Positions 29,768-37,144 of a stretch of 40,067 bases of DNA are shown here, one piece after another. Position numbers and translations under genes: made by a program. Under the pieces are notes generated by a model. That model did no database searches. It saw only the letters and a list, made by a program, of their open reading frames with translations, and had not been told where the DNA came from. The stretch comes from Candidatus Methylomirabilota bacterium (GTDB lineage: Bacteria > Methylomirabilota > Methylomirabilia > Methylomirabilales > 2-02-FULL-66-22), in the NCBI GenBank assembly GCA_016180655.1, contig JACPAT010000026.1, positions 1-40,067 of the forward strand. Reading direction: 5' to 3'. How positions within the stretch are numbered: position 1 is the stretch's first letter; every line of letters starts with the position of its first letter.

Positions 29768-29796
29768 AGTATCCTCTCCTTCTTTGGACAAATCAA
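29768..29796 (-). promoter_or_regulatory. Promoter of the small protein B gene
   Basis: On the minus strand TTGATT and GATACT are separated by 17 bp, with the -10 box ending 39 bp before the start codon. The rest of the 111-bp gap, next to malG, is a tandem ggctctcggctcgcgactctc-like repeat at about 29801-29837. Confidence 0.55.
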
Positions 29797-29839
29797 GCGC
29801 CTCCACTCGGCTCTCGGCTCGCGACTCTCAACTCTTCCG

Positions 29840-30673
29840 TCATCCCTTGACCGCCCCGAAGGTGAGGCCGGTCACGATGTGCCGCTGCACGATCAGCGTG
29901 AGGATGATGACCGGCAGGGTGATCATCGTGGCGGCGGCGGCCAGGGGCCCCCAATTGATCTCCTCGTAGCCGATCATGTTGAAGACGGCGATGGGCAGGG
30001 TCCGGGTGTTCCGGCCGGCCAGGATCACCGAGAACAGGAAGTTGTTCCAGGAGAAGATGAAGCTCAGGATGGAGGTCGCCACGATCCCCGGCTTCACCAG
30101 GGGCACCGCCACCCGCCAGAAGGCCCCGTAGTGGGAGCAGCCGTCAATCAGCGCCGCGTCCTTCAGCTCCGGCGGGATGTCCTCGAAGAACCCGATCATG
30201 ACCCAGATGATGATGGGCAGGCCCACCACCAGGTGGGTGAGGATGAGCGCCTGGTAGGTGTCCACCATGCGGAGGTTCCGGAACAGGATGTACCAGGGGA
30301 TCAAGTAGCTGATCCCGGGGATGATGCGGGCGACCAGCATGGTGAGGGCCAGGCCGCGCTGCCGCCAGTGGGCGATGCTGTAGGCCGCCGGCAGCCCGAC
30401 CGCCAGGCCCAGTACCGTGCATCCCACGGCCACGACCAGGCTGTTCCAGGTGTAGAGCAGGAACGGATGCTTGGCGAAGACCTCCTGGTACCCCTTGAAG
30501 GTGACGGAGAAGCGGAAGAAGCTCGGGGGGTATCCCGCCGCCTCCACCTGCGGCTTCAGGGAGAGGGTGATCATCCAGTAGAAGACGAAGACCGTGGGCA
30601 GCATGACGGCGATCACCAGGGCGTAGAACCCCGCCGTCCGGAGCCAGTTCCGCAGCCTTTTCCCGGTCACCAT
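29840..30673 (-). CDS. ABC sugar transporter permease, MalG type
   Basis: This 277-residue inner-membrane permease has six hydrophobic segments and the binding-protein-dependent transport domain. The EAA loop that contacts the ATPase reads DAALIDGCSHYGAFWRVAVPLVKPGI (about 168-193). The KGYQEVFAKHP segment before the second helix is typical of the CUT1 MalG group. The ATG at 30673 is preceded by GGAGGG; both lie inside a 19-bp sequence that is repeated at the end of malF, so this start region was duplicated by a repeat insertion. No transporter ATPase gene is found in the window. Confidence 0.95.
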   Translation of the reverse strand: MVTGKRLRNWLRTAGFYALVIAVMLPTVFVFYWMITLSLKPQVEAAGYPPSFFRFSVTFKGYQEVFAKHPFLLYTWNSLVVAVGCTVLGLAVGLPAAYSIAHWRQRGLALTMLVARIIPGISYLIPWYILFRNLRMVDTYQALILTHLVVGLPIIIWVMIGFFEDIPPELKDAALIDGCSHYGAFWRVAVPLVKPGIVATSILSFIFSWNNFLFSVILAGRNTRTLPIAVFNMIGYEEINWGPLAAAATMITLPVIILTLIVQRHIVTGLTFGAVKG

Positions 30674-30826
30674 CCGACCCTCCGGGTATCCATTATTCGG
30701 GGCCCATCCCCCGGGATTTTCGATTTTGGATTGCGGATTTCCGATTGCTCAAAATCGACAATCGAAAATCGACAATCGAAAATTGGATCGGGTCCCTCCC
30801 CCTGGCATCACCATCCGACCCTCCGG
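30667..30826. repeat. Palindromic repeat inserted between malF and malG with 19-bp direct repeats
   Basis: tcaccatccgaccctccgg occurs perfectly at 30667-30685 and again at 30808-30826, flanking 122 bp. The inner part (about 30716-30787) is an AT-rich palindromic array of gattttcg and aaaatcga units, the same family as at 14649-14717. One copy of the 19-mer carries the malG ribosome binding site and start codon and the other the last codons and stop of malF. Removing one copy plus the insert restores an ATGGTGA overlap of malF stop and malG start, as usual in such operons. This is strong evidence for insertion with target duplication. Confidence 0.8.
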
Positions 30827-31632
30827 ACCTTCATGAGGATGAGGGAGGCCCCCATGACGATGGCGAACAGGGCCACCGCCATGGACGAGGCGTAGCCCAT
30901 GTTGAAATACGAGAAGGCCTGGTTGAACAGCAGGATGTTGATGGTCTCGGAGGAGTTCGATGGCCCTCCCTGCGTCATGACGAAGATGATGTCGAAGGTC
31001 TTCAGGGCGTCAATGGCGCGGAACAGGATGGCCACGATGATCGTCGGTCGCAGGAGGGGGAGCGTGATGTACCAGAATGACTGCAGGCCCGTGGCCCCGT
31101 CAATGAGGGCGGATTCGTACGGCTCCCTCGGCAGGGCCGCCAGACCCGCCAGGGCGATGAGCATGATGAGCGGGGTCCACTCCCACACGTCCACCAGCGC
31201 CAGGGCGTACAGGGCCGTCCGGCTGCTGTAGGTCCACTTGAACGGGGCCAGGCCGGTCAGGCTCACCAGGTAGTTCATCACCCCCAGCGTCGGGTGGTAC
31301 ATCATGACGAAGACCTCCACCGACACCGCCAGAAAGGTGAAGTAGAGCGTCCGGAAGAACGCCTCCCGGAACCTGGGGTCTCCCGTCAGGATCTGCTGAT
31401 AGTTGGCGAGGGCGATGAACTTGGGCAGGGTCAGGCTCGAGGCGAACCATTCCTGGAGGCTCATCCAGCCGGTGTACAAGACCGGGTAGATGATGATGAG
31501 CGCCACCGTGATGGCGGCCGGGGCGGGAAAGAGAAAGCGCGCGTTCCGGTGGGCGAACCGCGACAGGCGGACGCCGACGCCCAGGGCCGGCTCGGGGGCG
31601 GACAGTCGAACGGCGTCAGTGGAATTGGGCAT
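30808..31632 (-). CDS. ABC sugar transporter permease, MalF type
   Basis: This 274-residue inner-membrane permease has about six transmembrane helices and the EAA loop ESALIDGATGLQSFWYITLPLLRP. It pairs with the MalG-type permease and the binding protein upstream to form a CUT1-type carbohydrate importer; the sugar is unknown. The ATG at 31632 (MPNSTDAV) is preferred over an in-frame start at 31686, because the longer form would begin inside the intercistronic hairpin at 31661-31717. The C-terminal codons lie in the 19-bp duplicated sequence. Confidence 0.93.
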   Translation of the reverse strand: MPNSTDAVRLSAPEPALGVGVRLSRFAHRNARFLFPAPAAITVALIIIYPVLYTGWMSLQEWFASSLTLPKFIALANYQQILTGDPRFREAFFRTLYFTFLAVSVEVFVMMYHPTLGVMNYLVSLTGLAPFKWTYSSRTALYALALVDVWEWTPLIMLIALAGLAALPREPYESALIDGATGLQSFWYITLPLLRPTIIVAILFRAIDALKTFDIIFVMTQGGPSNSSETINILLFNQAFSYFNMGYASSMAVALFAIVMGASLILMKVRRVGW

Positions 31633-31660
31633 CTGTCGGGCCGCCTCGTCTCCTCCCGCG

Positions 31661-31717
31661 AAAAGAGCCCGGCCCTCCCGCCACATCGAGGACGATGGGG
31701 GGGAAGGCCAGGCTCTT
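31661..31717 (-). terminator. Intercistronic hairpin between the sugar-binding protein and permease genes
   Basis: Read on the minus strand, a 12-bp stem (aagagcctggcc with ggccgggctctt, one G-U pair) with a roughly 31-nt loop is followed by TTTT. It lies 16 bp after the binding-protein stop and before malF. Such partial terminators or RNase barriers let the binding protein be made in excess over the permeases. Confidence 0.65.
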
Positions 31718-31733
31718 CCGCGTGGCAGGTGGG

Positions 31734-33089
31734 CTATTTCTCGGTCTTGTCCAAGAGTTCCTGGAATTCCTTGTGGGCCTGGGCGATGACCGTCTCGGAC
31801 TTGGCCCCTTCGATGGCCTTCTGGATCGCGACGCCGATGATGTCGCGATACTGCGTGACGTCAATGATCTCCGGGAGGCCGGCGCGGCCGACCTTCAGGC
31901 TCTCCAGGTACGCGGCGTACCAGTCGGCCGGCATCTTCGGCTTGGCCTTCACCTCGGGGTTGTTCCAGGGCGTGACGCGGCCGACGCCCACGCCCGCCAG
32001 CAGCTCGCGGGCCGCATTCTGCTTGTTGGTGGCCCACTGGATGAACAGGAAGGCCGCCTCCTTGTTCCGGCTCTGGGAGGTGATGGACATGGCATTGGTG
32101 AAGGTCGGGGCGACGTGGGCGGCCGGACCCGCGGGAAGCACCGCATACCCGACCTTGCCCGCGATCTTGGACTTGCCGGGGTCCTCGAACTGGTTGGCGA
32201 AGTTCACCCCGTCGTAGTAGATCCCCACCTGGCCCTGCATGAAGGCGGCGCTGCTTTCGTACCAGTTGAAGTTGACCACGCCGGGGGGGCCGAAGCGCCG
32301 GAGCATCCCGGCGTACCAGTCCATGGCCTTGACCCACTGGGAGGCGTTGAGGGCGGACTTCCCGTCCTTGGTCAGGTACTCCCCGCCCATCGAGTAGATC
32401 ACCCAGGCCCAGGGCGTGGCATTGGCGTTCTTCAACCCGCGCGACACGAAGCCGTACATGCCGGGCGGGTTGTGGAGCTTCTGGGCCTGCTCCTCCAGCT
32501 CCGCCATGGTCTTCGGCGGTTTCCATCCCTTCTGCTGATACAGGTCCTTGCGGTAGAAGAGCACGAAGGGGTCCACGAAGGTGGGGAGCCCGCTGATGGT
32601 CCTGTCGGGCTGGGTCACGTCTGCCCGAGCCCCGGTCGTGAAGTCGTTCCAGTCATAGTCCGGAGCCGTCAGGCTCTTGTCCTCCAAGAATTTGTTCAGC
32701 GGCTGGAACCAGCCCGACTTCCAGGCCCGCCGCTTCTCCACATGCATGCTGGCGTGCCAGGCGTCGATCCCGCCGGCGCCGGCCGTCATCTCCACCGTGA
32801 ACTTCTGGCGCCCCTGCACCTCCGGCAGGACCTCGTACTTGACCTTGATCCCGGTGAGGGATTCAAACTCCGGGATGTGCTTGACCATCTCGTCCACCCA
32901 GGGGTGCTTGTAGAGGAGCAGGAAGAGTTCCTTCCCCTTGAAGCGCTGCCAGTTGAAGGTCTGGCCGTGCCCCGGCGTGGCGATGAAGGGACCGATCGCC
33001 GCTCCGGCGGCGACGGTCGCCCCCAGCCTGAGTACCTCCCGACGGGTCATCCTGTGGGTGCTCGGAACCTTCTGCCGTGGCTTGTTCAT
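31734..33089 (-). CDS. ABC transporter extracellular sugar-binding protein (family 1), Tat-exported
   Basis: This 451-residue periplasmic protein has a twin-arginine signal (TRREVLRLGATVAAGAAIG) and is probably cleaved near GHGQ. The mature part is a family 1 extracellular solute-binding protein, with KHPWVDEMVKHIPEFESLTGIKVKYE at the first lobe and QWATNKQNAARELL-type helices in the second. The ligand is likely an oligosaccharide or sugar derivative. The ATG at 33089 follows GGAGGAGG; sequence upstream in frame is unrelated. It is first in the operon with the two permeases, and a hairpin follows its stop codon. Confidence 0.93.
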   Translation of the reverse strand: MNKPRQKVPSTHRMTRREVLRLGATVAAGAAIGPFIATPGHGQTFNWQRFKGKELFLLLYKHPWVDEMVKHIPEFESLTGIKVKYEVLPEVQGRQKFTVEMTAGAGGIDAWHASMHVEKRRAWKSGWFQPLNKFLEDKSLTAPDYDWNDFTTGARADVTQPDRTISGLPTFVDPFVLFYRKDLYQQKGWKPPKTMAELEEQAQKLHNPPGMYGFVSRGLKNANATPWAWVIYSMGGEYLTKDGKSALNASQWVKAMDWYAGMLRRFGPPGVVNFNWYESSAAFMQGQVGIYYDGVNFANQFEDPGKSKIAGKVGYAVLPAGPAAHVAPTFTNAMSITSQSRNKEAAFLFIQWATNKQNAARELLAGVGVGRVTPWNNPEVKAKPKMPADWYAAYLESLKVGRAGLPEIIDVTQYRDIIGVAIQKAIEGAKSETVIAQAHKEFQELLDKTEK

Positions 33090-33140
33090 ACGGACCTCCT
33101 CCCCTCCCAAATTGGTTTCCAGTGGCGGGATGCCGGGGTG

Positions 33141-33170
33141 AACGTATTCCAGTCCCAATATCCCTGTCAA
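33141..33170 (-). promoter_or_regulatory. Promoter of the ABC sugar transporter operon
   Basis: On the minus strand a perfect TTGACA (plus 33165-33170) is followed after 18 bp by TACGTT, or after 17 bp by ATACGT. It ends about 50 bp before the binding-protein start codon. It shows that the ABC genes are not simply read from the TRAP operon upstream. Confidence 0.6.
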
Positions 33171-33226
33171 GCCTCTCGTGGGGCCGGGTGTCCCGGCCGG
33201 GGCCGCATGGAGAACGTGCCGGCCCA

Positions 33227-34144
33227 TCAGCCCAGGCTCCGCTCCAGTTCCAGGACGCGGCCCACCAGGCTGGTGGCGATTCGCTGCTGCACGTCGTCGA
33301 ACCGCAGGATCGGCTCGCGCACGGCGTGGGTGCGGAAGACGCCCTTGGCCACCAGCACGCGCTTGAAGAACTGGATGGAGATGTCGATGTGCTGGTTGGC
33401 AAAGGCCAGGATGGGCAGCAGCCGTTCGAAGAGGTGCCGGGCGCCCTCCCGGTCCCCCGCCCTATGCCGGGCCATGATCGCCCGGTAGATGGCGACCATG
33501 CTGCCCTCCGGCATGAGGGCGTGGACGCCGCGCTCCAGCCCGTCCAGCATCTGGGTCACGGCCCACCCGCCCGAGACGTGCAGGCGGCCGCCGGTGGCCG
33601 CCAGGATCCGGGAATACTTGGGGCCGGCCGGCGCCGTCTCGACCTTGATGCCGCGAAAGGTGGGCAGCTCCTCGAACAGCTCGCAGATGAGTGCCAGGTC
33701 CATCCCGCCCCCGCGCCAATCCAGGTCCTGGATCATGAGCGGCAAGTCCACGCCGCGGGCCAGGGTTCGGAAATACGCCCGGAGCTGGCCGCTGTCGGTC
33801 CCCATCGCTTCCGGCGCCTGGGCCAGGATTCCGGTGGCCCTCCGGGCCTGGGCGTGGCGGGCCAGGGTCAGGCTTTCCTCGGCACTCCCCGTGCTCACAC
33901 CCACGATAACCGGGACCCGCCCCCGGACGTGATCCAGCACGACTTCGACCGTGTCCTGCCGCTCCGCAGGCGTCAGCTTGTGGACCTCACTCGCCACCGC
34001 CGGATAGATGACGCCCACGGCTCCTGCCTGGATGACGTGGTCCACGAGTCTGTGGAGTGACAAGGGATCCACTCTCCCGTCCTCCCCAAAGGGTGTCTGG
34101 AGGATCGGGACGATACCGTCGAGGACGTAGCGGGTCTTCCCCAT
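33227..34144 (-). CDS. DapA-family protein lacking the catalytic tyrosine
   Basis: This 305-residue TIM-barrel protein is related to dihydrodipicolinate synthase and other pyruvate aldolases. The Schiff-base lysine is kept (K167, FRGIKVE) and an Arg equivalent to the carboxylate-binding Arg is present (R144), but the Tyr of the LYNxP motif is replaced by Gln (Q139, LMIQDLDW). The GTTGE loop reads AVASE. Imine chemistry is still possible, but proton relay must differ, so it is not a true DapA. It starts 5 bp after the TRAP large permease gene and so probably acts on the acid or sugar acid imported by that transporter. The ATG at 34144 is chosen by family alignment. Confidence 0.88.
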   Translation of the reverse strand: MGKTRYVLDGIVPILQTPFGEDGRVDPLSLHRLVDHVIQAGAVGVIYPAVASEVHKLTPAERQDTVEVVLDHVRGRVPVIVGVSTGSAEESLTLARHAQARRATGILAQAPEAMGTDSGQLRAYFRTLARGVDLPLMIQDLDWRGGGMDLALICELFEELPTFRGIKVETAPAGPKYSRILAATGGRLHVSGGWAVTQMLDGLERGVHALMPEGSMVAIYRAIMARHRAGDREGARHLFERLLPILAFANQHIDISIQFFKRVLVAKGVFRTHAVREPILRFDDVQQRIATSLVGRVLELERSLG

Positions 34145-34149
34145 CGCCT

Positions 34150-35436
34150 TCAGCTCTGAAAGCCGACCAGCCGGGGCAGGAAGAGCACCAGGCCCGGCAC
34201 GTAGGTAATGAGGAACAGGACGGTGATCAGCACCCACAGGAAGGGCATGACCTCGCGGATGACCAAGCCCAGGGGGGTCTTGGTAAGGCCGCTCACCGTG
34301 AAGAGCAGCATGCCGTAGGGCGGTGTGCAGAGCCCGATCATCATGTTCAGGACGATGACCACCCCGAAATGCACCAGGTCAATGCCCAGGGCCCGAACAG
34401 CCGGGAGGATCATGGGGATCACAACCAGCATCAGGATCATGGTGTCCAGGAAGCATCCCAGAATGAGAAACAGGATGTTCAGGAGCAGGAGGAGAACGTA
34501 GGGGTTCGTCGTCATGGACACCACGCCCGTGGCGATCCGGTTGGAGATACCCTCCAGGGTCACGACGTAGCTGAAGGCGAAGGCCCCGGCGATAATGAAA
34601 GTCAGGAACCCCACGTTCTCTACGGTGGCCACCATCTCGCGGTACAACCCCCGGAGTCCCATGTCCCGGTACACCAGGACGGCCAGGAGCATGGCGTACA
34701 GGGCGGCGGCCGCGCCGGCCTCCGTCGGCGTAAAGACACCCGAGTAGATCCCCCCCAGGAGGATGACCGGCGTCATCAGCGAGAGGAATGCCTGGGCAAA
34801 GGCCCGGCAGAGGGCCCGAAAGCCCTGCCACGTGCCCACGGGGTAGCTGCGCCGCCTCGCCACGGCCGCGATATACCCCATCATGGCCCCGCCCATGAGC
34901 AGCCCGGGGATCACCCCGCCGAGGAACAGGTTCCCCAGGGAGGCCCCCGAGAGCATGGAGAAGATCACCATGGGGATGGAGGGGGGGATGATGGGTCCGA
35001 TGGTGGCAGTGGCGGCCGACACAGCGCAGGCGAAGGGGCGCTCGTAGCCCCCGTCCTCCATGGACTTGATCTCCATGAGGCCGAGGCCGGAGGCATCCGC
35101 CAGGGCGGATCCCGTCATGCCGGAGAAGATGATGCTGCCCACCACGTTCACGTGGGCCAGCCCGCCCCGAAGGAACCCGACCGAGCTATCGGCGAAGTTG
35201 AAGATCCGCGTGGTGATGCCCCCGATGTTCATGACCCGGGCCGAGAGCACGAAGAGGGGGATCGCCAGGAGCACGAACTGGTTGTCGAAGCCGATCACCA
35301 TGGTCTCTACCACCTCTTGCAGGGTGATCCCCTTGGCGAGGAAGTAGACGCTGGTGGAGACCACCATCCCCAGGGCGATGGAGCCGCGGAACAGGAAGAA
35401 GAGGATGAAGGTAACCACCCACAGGGTGACGGCCAT
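34150..35436 (-). CDS. dctM: TRAP transporter large permease (DctM), second cluster
   Basis: This 428-residue membrane protein has about twelve helices and is the ion-coupled translocating subunit of a TRAP importer. Conserved DctM features include AIPLFVLSARVM, RGGLAHVNVVGSIIFSGMTGSALADASGLG, and IGPIIPPSIPMVIFSM near the centre. The ATG at 35436 is separated from the dctQ stop by a single base. It is followed at 5 bp by the DapA-family gene. Most similar in the window to the other DctM at 37145-38425. Confidence 0.95.
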   Translation of the reverse strand: MAVTLWVVTFILFFLFRGSIALGMVVSTSVYFLAKGITLQEVVETMVIGFDNQFVLLAIPLFVLSARVMNIGGITTRIFNFADSSVGFLRGGLAHVNVVGSIIFSGMTGSALADASGLGLMEIKSMEDGGYERPFACAVSAATATIGPIIPPSIPMVIFSMLSGASLGNLFLGGVIPGLLMGGAMMGYIAAVARRRSYPVGTWQGFRALCRAFAQAFLSLMTPVILLGGIYSGVFTPTEAGAAAALYAMLLAVLVYRDMGLRGLYREMVATVENVGFLTFIIAGAFAFSYVVTLEGISNRIATGVVSMTTNPYVLLLLLNILFLILGCFLDTMILMLVVIPMILPAVRALGIDLVHFGVVIVLNMMIGLCTPPYGMLLFTVSGLTKTPLGLVIREVMPFLWVLITVLFLITYVPGLVLFLPRLVGFQS

Positions 35437-35437
35437 G

Positions 35438-35917
35438 TCACGATTCCCCGGTCCGGGTGCCCCGCCAGTCCCGCACGGCCCCTGCCGCCAAGTGGCCGAT
35501 CATGAGGACGATGCTTACAAGGTACACGAGCACCAGGAAACTCCAGGGGATGTGGAGCGAGGCAGATCGCATGATATGGCTCTGGCGCATGAACTGGATG
35601 CCCGGCACGATCAGCGTGGCCAGGACAGCGGCGCCGAATACCCGGAGACCCGCTGACAGCACCCGCTGGACCGGCACCGGCAGCGCATTGAACAGGACGT
35701 CAAAGGCCACGTGGGAGTCGTGGCGCGCCGCCAGGGCTGCCCCCAAGTAGATGAGGCAGATGTACATATAAATGGACAGCTCGAAGGGCCAGACCAGCGG
35801 CGTGAAGAGATACCGGAAGATGACCTGAACGACGATGGAAACGAACATCACCGCCAAGGCCAGGACACCGCAGGTTTCCTCGAGCAGGCGGATGATCCGA
35901 TCCAGGGCTCCCCCCAC
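35438..35917 (-). CDS. dctQ: TRAP transporter small permease (DctQ), second cluster
   Basis: This membrane protein of about 159 residues has four helices and the DctQ pattern (VQVIFRYLFTPLVWPFELSIYMYICLIYLGAALAARHDSHVAFDVL). It pairs with DctM. The GTG at 35917 is chosen because AGGAG lies upstream and the longer in-frame start at 35959 would fall inside the 35938-35968 hairpin. The start remains a judgement. Confidence 0.9.
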   Translation of the reverse strand: MGGALDRIIRLLEETCGVLALAVMFVSIVVQVIFRYLFTPLVWPFELSIYMYICLIYLGAALAARHDSHVAFDVLFNALPVPVQRVLSAGLRVFGAAVLATLIVPGIQFMRQSHIMRSASLHIPWSFLVLVYLVSIVLMIGHLAAGAVRDWRGTRTGES

Positions 35918-35937
35918 GACGGATTTCTCCTGAAAAG

Positions 35938-35968
35938 AACCGGGGGGTGAGGCAATCACCCCCCGGTT
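35938..35968 (-). terminator. Perfect intercistronic hairpin between dctP and dctQ
   Basis: Thirteen-bp perfect arms (aaccggggggtga and tcaccccccggtt) with a 5-nt loop lie 17 bp after the dctP stop. In the minus direction CTTTT follows the stem. It is placed like the hairpin at 31661-31717, after the binding protein and before the permeases, and probably limits permease expression. Confidence 0.75.
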
Positions 35969-35985
35969 CCGCGCGGCCGATCAGG

Positions 35986-36978
35986 TCACGGGCTTGACTG
36001 GATCTTCTCGTAGACCCCGGCGCCCCACTTGGCCTCGAACTCCTTGTAGGCGGGGCGGGCATTCTGCCGCCAGGGTTCCAGATCGGGATAGATGATCTTG
36101 AGGCCGTACTGCTTCTCGAACTTCTCGAGGAGCGTGGCCTCCCCCTCTAGGACGAGGTAGTTCATGTAGTTGCGCGCCGTCATCAGCGCCGTGTGCATCC
36201 AGACCTTGTACTCGGCCGGCATCCCCTGCCAGAGCGGCTCATGGATGATGGGCCAGAGCTGGCCGATCTGGTGGTTGGTCATGATGATGTACTTCGTGAC
36301 CTCGTAGAACTTAGCCGCCTCGTTGGTCGGCAAGGGGTTGTCCTGCCCGTCCACGGTCCCGGTCTTCAGGGCCAGGTACAGCTCCCCGAAGCCCAGGGGG
36401 GTCGGGTTGGCGCCCAAGGCCTTGCCCATGGCGATCCACATGGGGGCGTTGGGAACCCGGAGCTTGACGTCCTTCATGTCCCCCGGCTTGGTGACCGGCT
36501 TCGTCCGCAGGTTGAGGTTGCGGGTCCCGAGGTACCACACGTCCAGCGGACGGATGCTGGTCTTCTTGGCCAGCGTCTCGAAGTACTGCCGGCCCATGGG
36601 ACCGAGCAGGACCCGGTACATGTGATCCAGGTCCCGGAACAGGTAGGCGGCCGCGAACACGCCCACTTCCGGGTCGAAATCCGACAGCCAGGTGCCATCG
36701 GCAAAGGACATCTCCAGCGTTCCCCGCTGGACCTTGGTCACCTGGGTCTTCTGGTCGCCGAGCTGACCCGAGTGGAACAGGCGGACCTTGATCTTGCCGG
36801 CGCTCAGGGCCTCCACGTTCTTGGCGAAGACCTCCATGGCCTTGTACTCGGGCTGCGTCGGCACCCCCACGGTGTTGAATTTCAGCTCATAGGTGGGCTC
36901 TCCTGCCAGAGCCGGCGCCACGACCCACAAGCCTCCCACGAGGACCAGCACACCCGTCCACATAGCGATGCGTTTCAT
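35986..36978 (-). CDS. dctP: TRAP transporter substrate-binding protein (DctP), second cluster
   Basis: This 330-residue periplasmic protein has a signal peptide cleaved near PALAGEP. DVKLRVPNAPMW contains the conserved Arg that pairs with the substrate carboxylate, followed by ANPTPLGFGELYLALKTGTVDGQDNPLPT, a hallmark of the family. The ligand is probably an organic or sugar acid. The ATG at 36978 follows AAGGAGGAGG. It is first of dctP-dctQ-dctM plus the DapA-family gene. Close in sequence to the DctP at 38918-39901. Confidence 0.95.
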   Translation of the reverse strand: MKRIAMWTGVLVLVGGLWVVAPALAGEPTYELKFNTVGVPTQPEYKAMEVFAKNVEALSAGKIKVRLFHSGQLGDQKTQVTKVQRGTLEMSFADGTWLSDFDPEVGVFAAAYLFRDLDHMYRVLLGPMGRQYFETLAKKTSIRPLDVWYLGTRNLNLRTKPVTKPGDMKDVKLRVPNAPMWIAMGKALGANPTPLGFGELYLALKTGTVDGQDNPLPTNEAAKFYEVTKYIIMTNHQIGQLWPIIHEPLWQGMPAEYKVWMHTALMTARNYMNYLVLEGEATLLEKFEKQYGLKIIYPDLEPWRQNARPAYKEFEAKWGAGVYEKIQSSP

Positions 36979-37050
36979 GACCCTCCTCCTTTCCCCGGCG
37001 GTCCGGCCCGCAGAGCGCCGGCCACCCGGGCTTTCCCTCCTCCGGATAGT

Positions 37051-37079
37051 AACGTATCCCGCCTCTGCCGACTTCGCAA
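37051..37079 (-). promoter_or_regulatory. Probable promoter of the second TRAP operon
   Basis: On the minus strand TTGCGA and TACGTT are separated by 17 bp, about 72 bp before the dctP start. Upstream of it (37085-37140) is a large imperfect GC-rich hairpin that may end the first TRAP operon's transcript, but no clear T-run follows. Confidence 0.4.
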
Positions 37080-37144
37080 GCCATGGTTTCGCGGCCCGGA
37101 CCCTCCTGGGGGATCCGGGGGTCAATCCCGGCCGCAGCGCGCCC

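Noticed and set aside
28730-30895. A 721-codon open frame on the plus strand
   Set aside because: It runs antisense to well-supported genes (the 222-residue protein, small protein B and malG) and encodes a Gly/Asp/His/Gln-rich low-complexity product typical of the complement of GC-rich coding sequence.
34057-35505. A 482-codon plus-strand open frame across dctM
   Set aside because: It is fully antisense to a clear DctM gene, and its product is His/Asp/Gln/Gly-rich with no domain.
37085-37140. Intrinsic terminator of the first TRAP operon
   Set aside because: The GC-rich hairpin is imperfect and no T-run follows in the minus direction.
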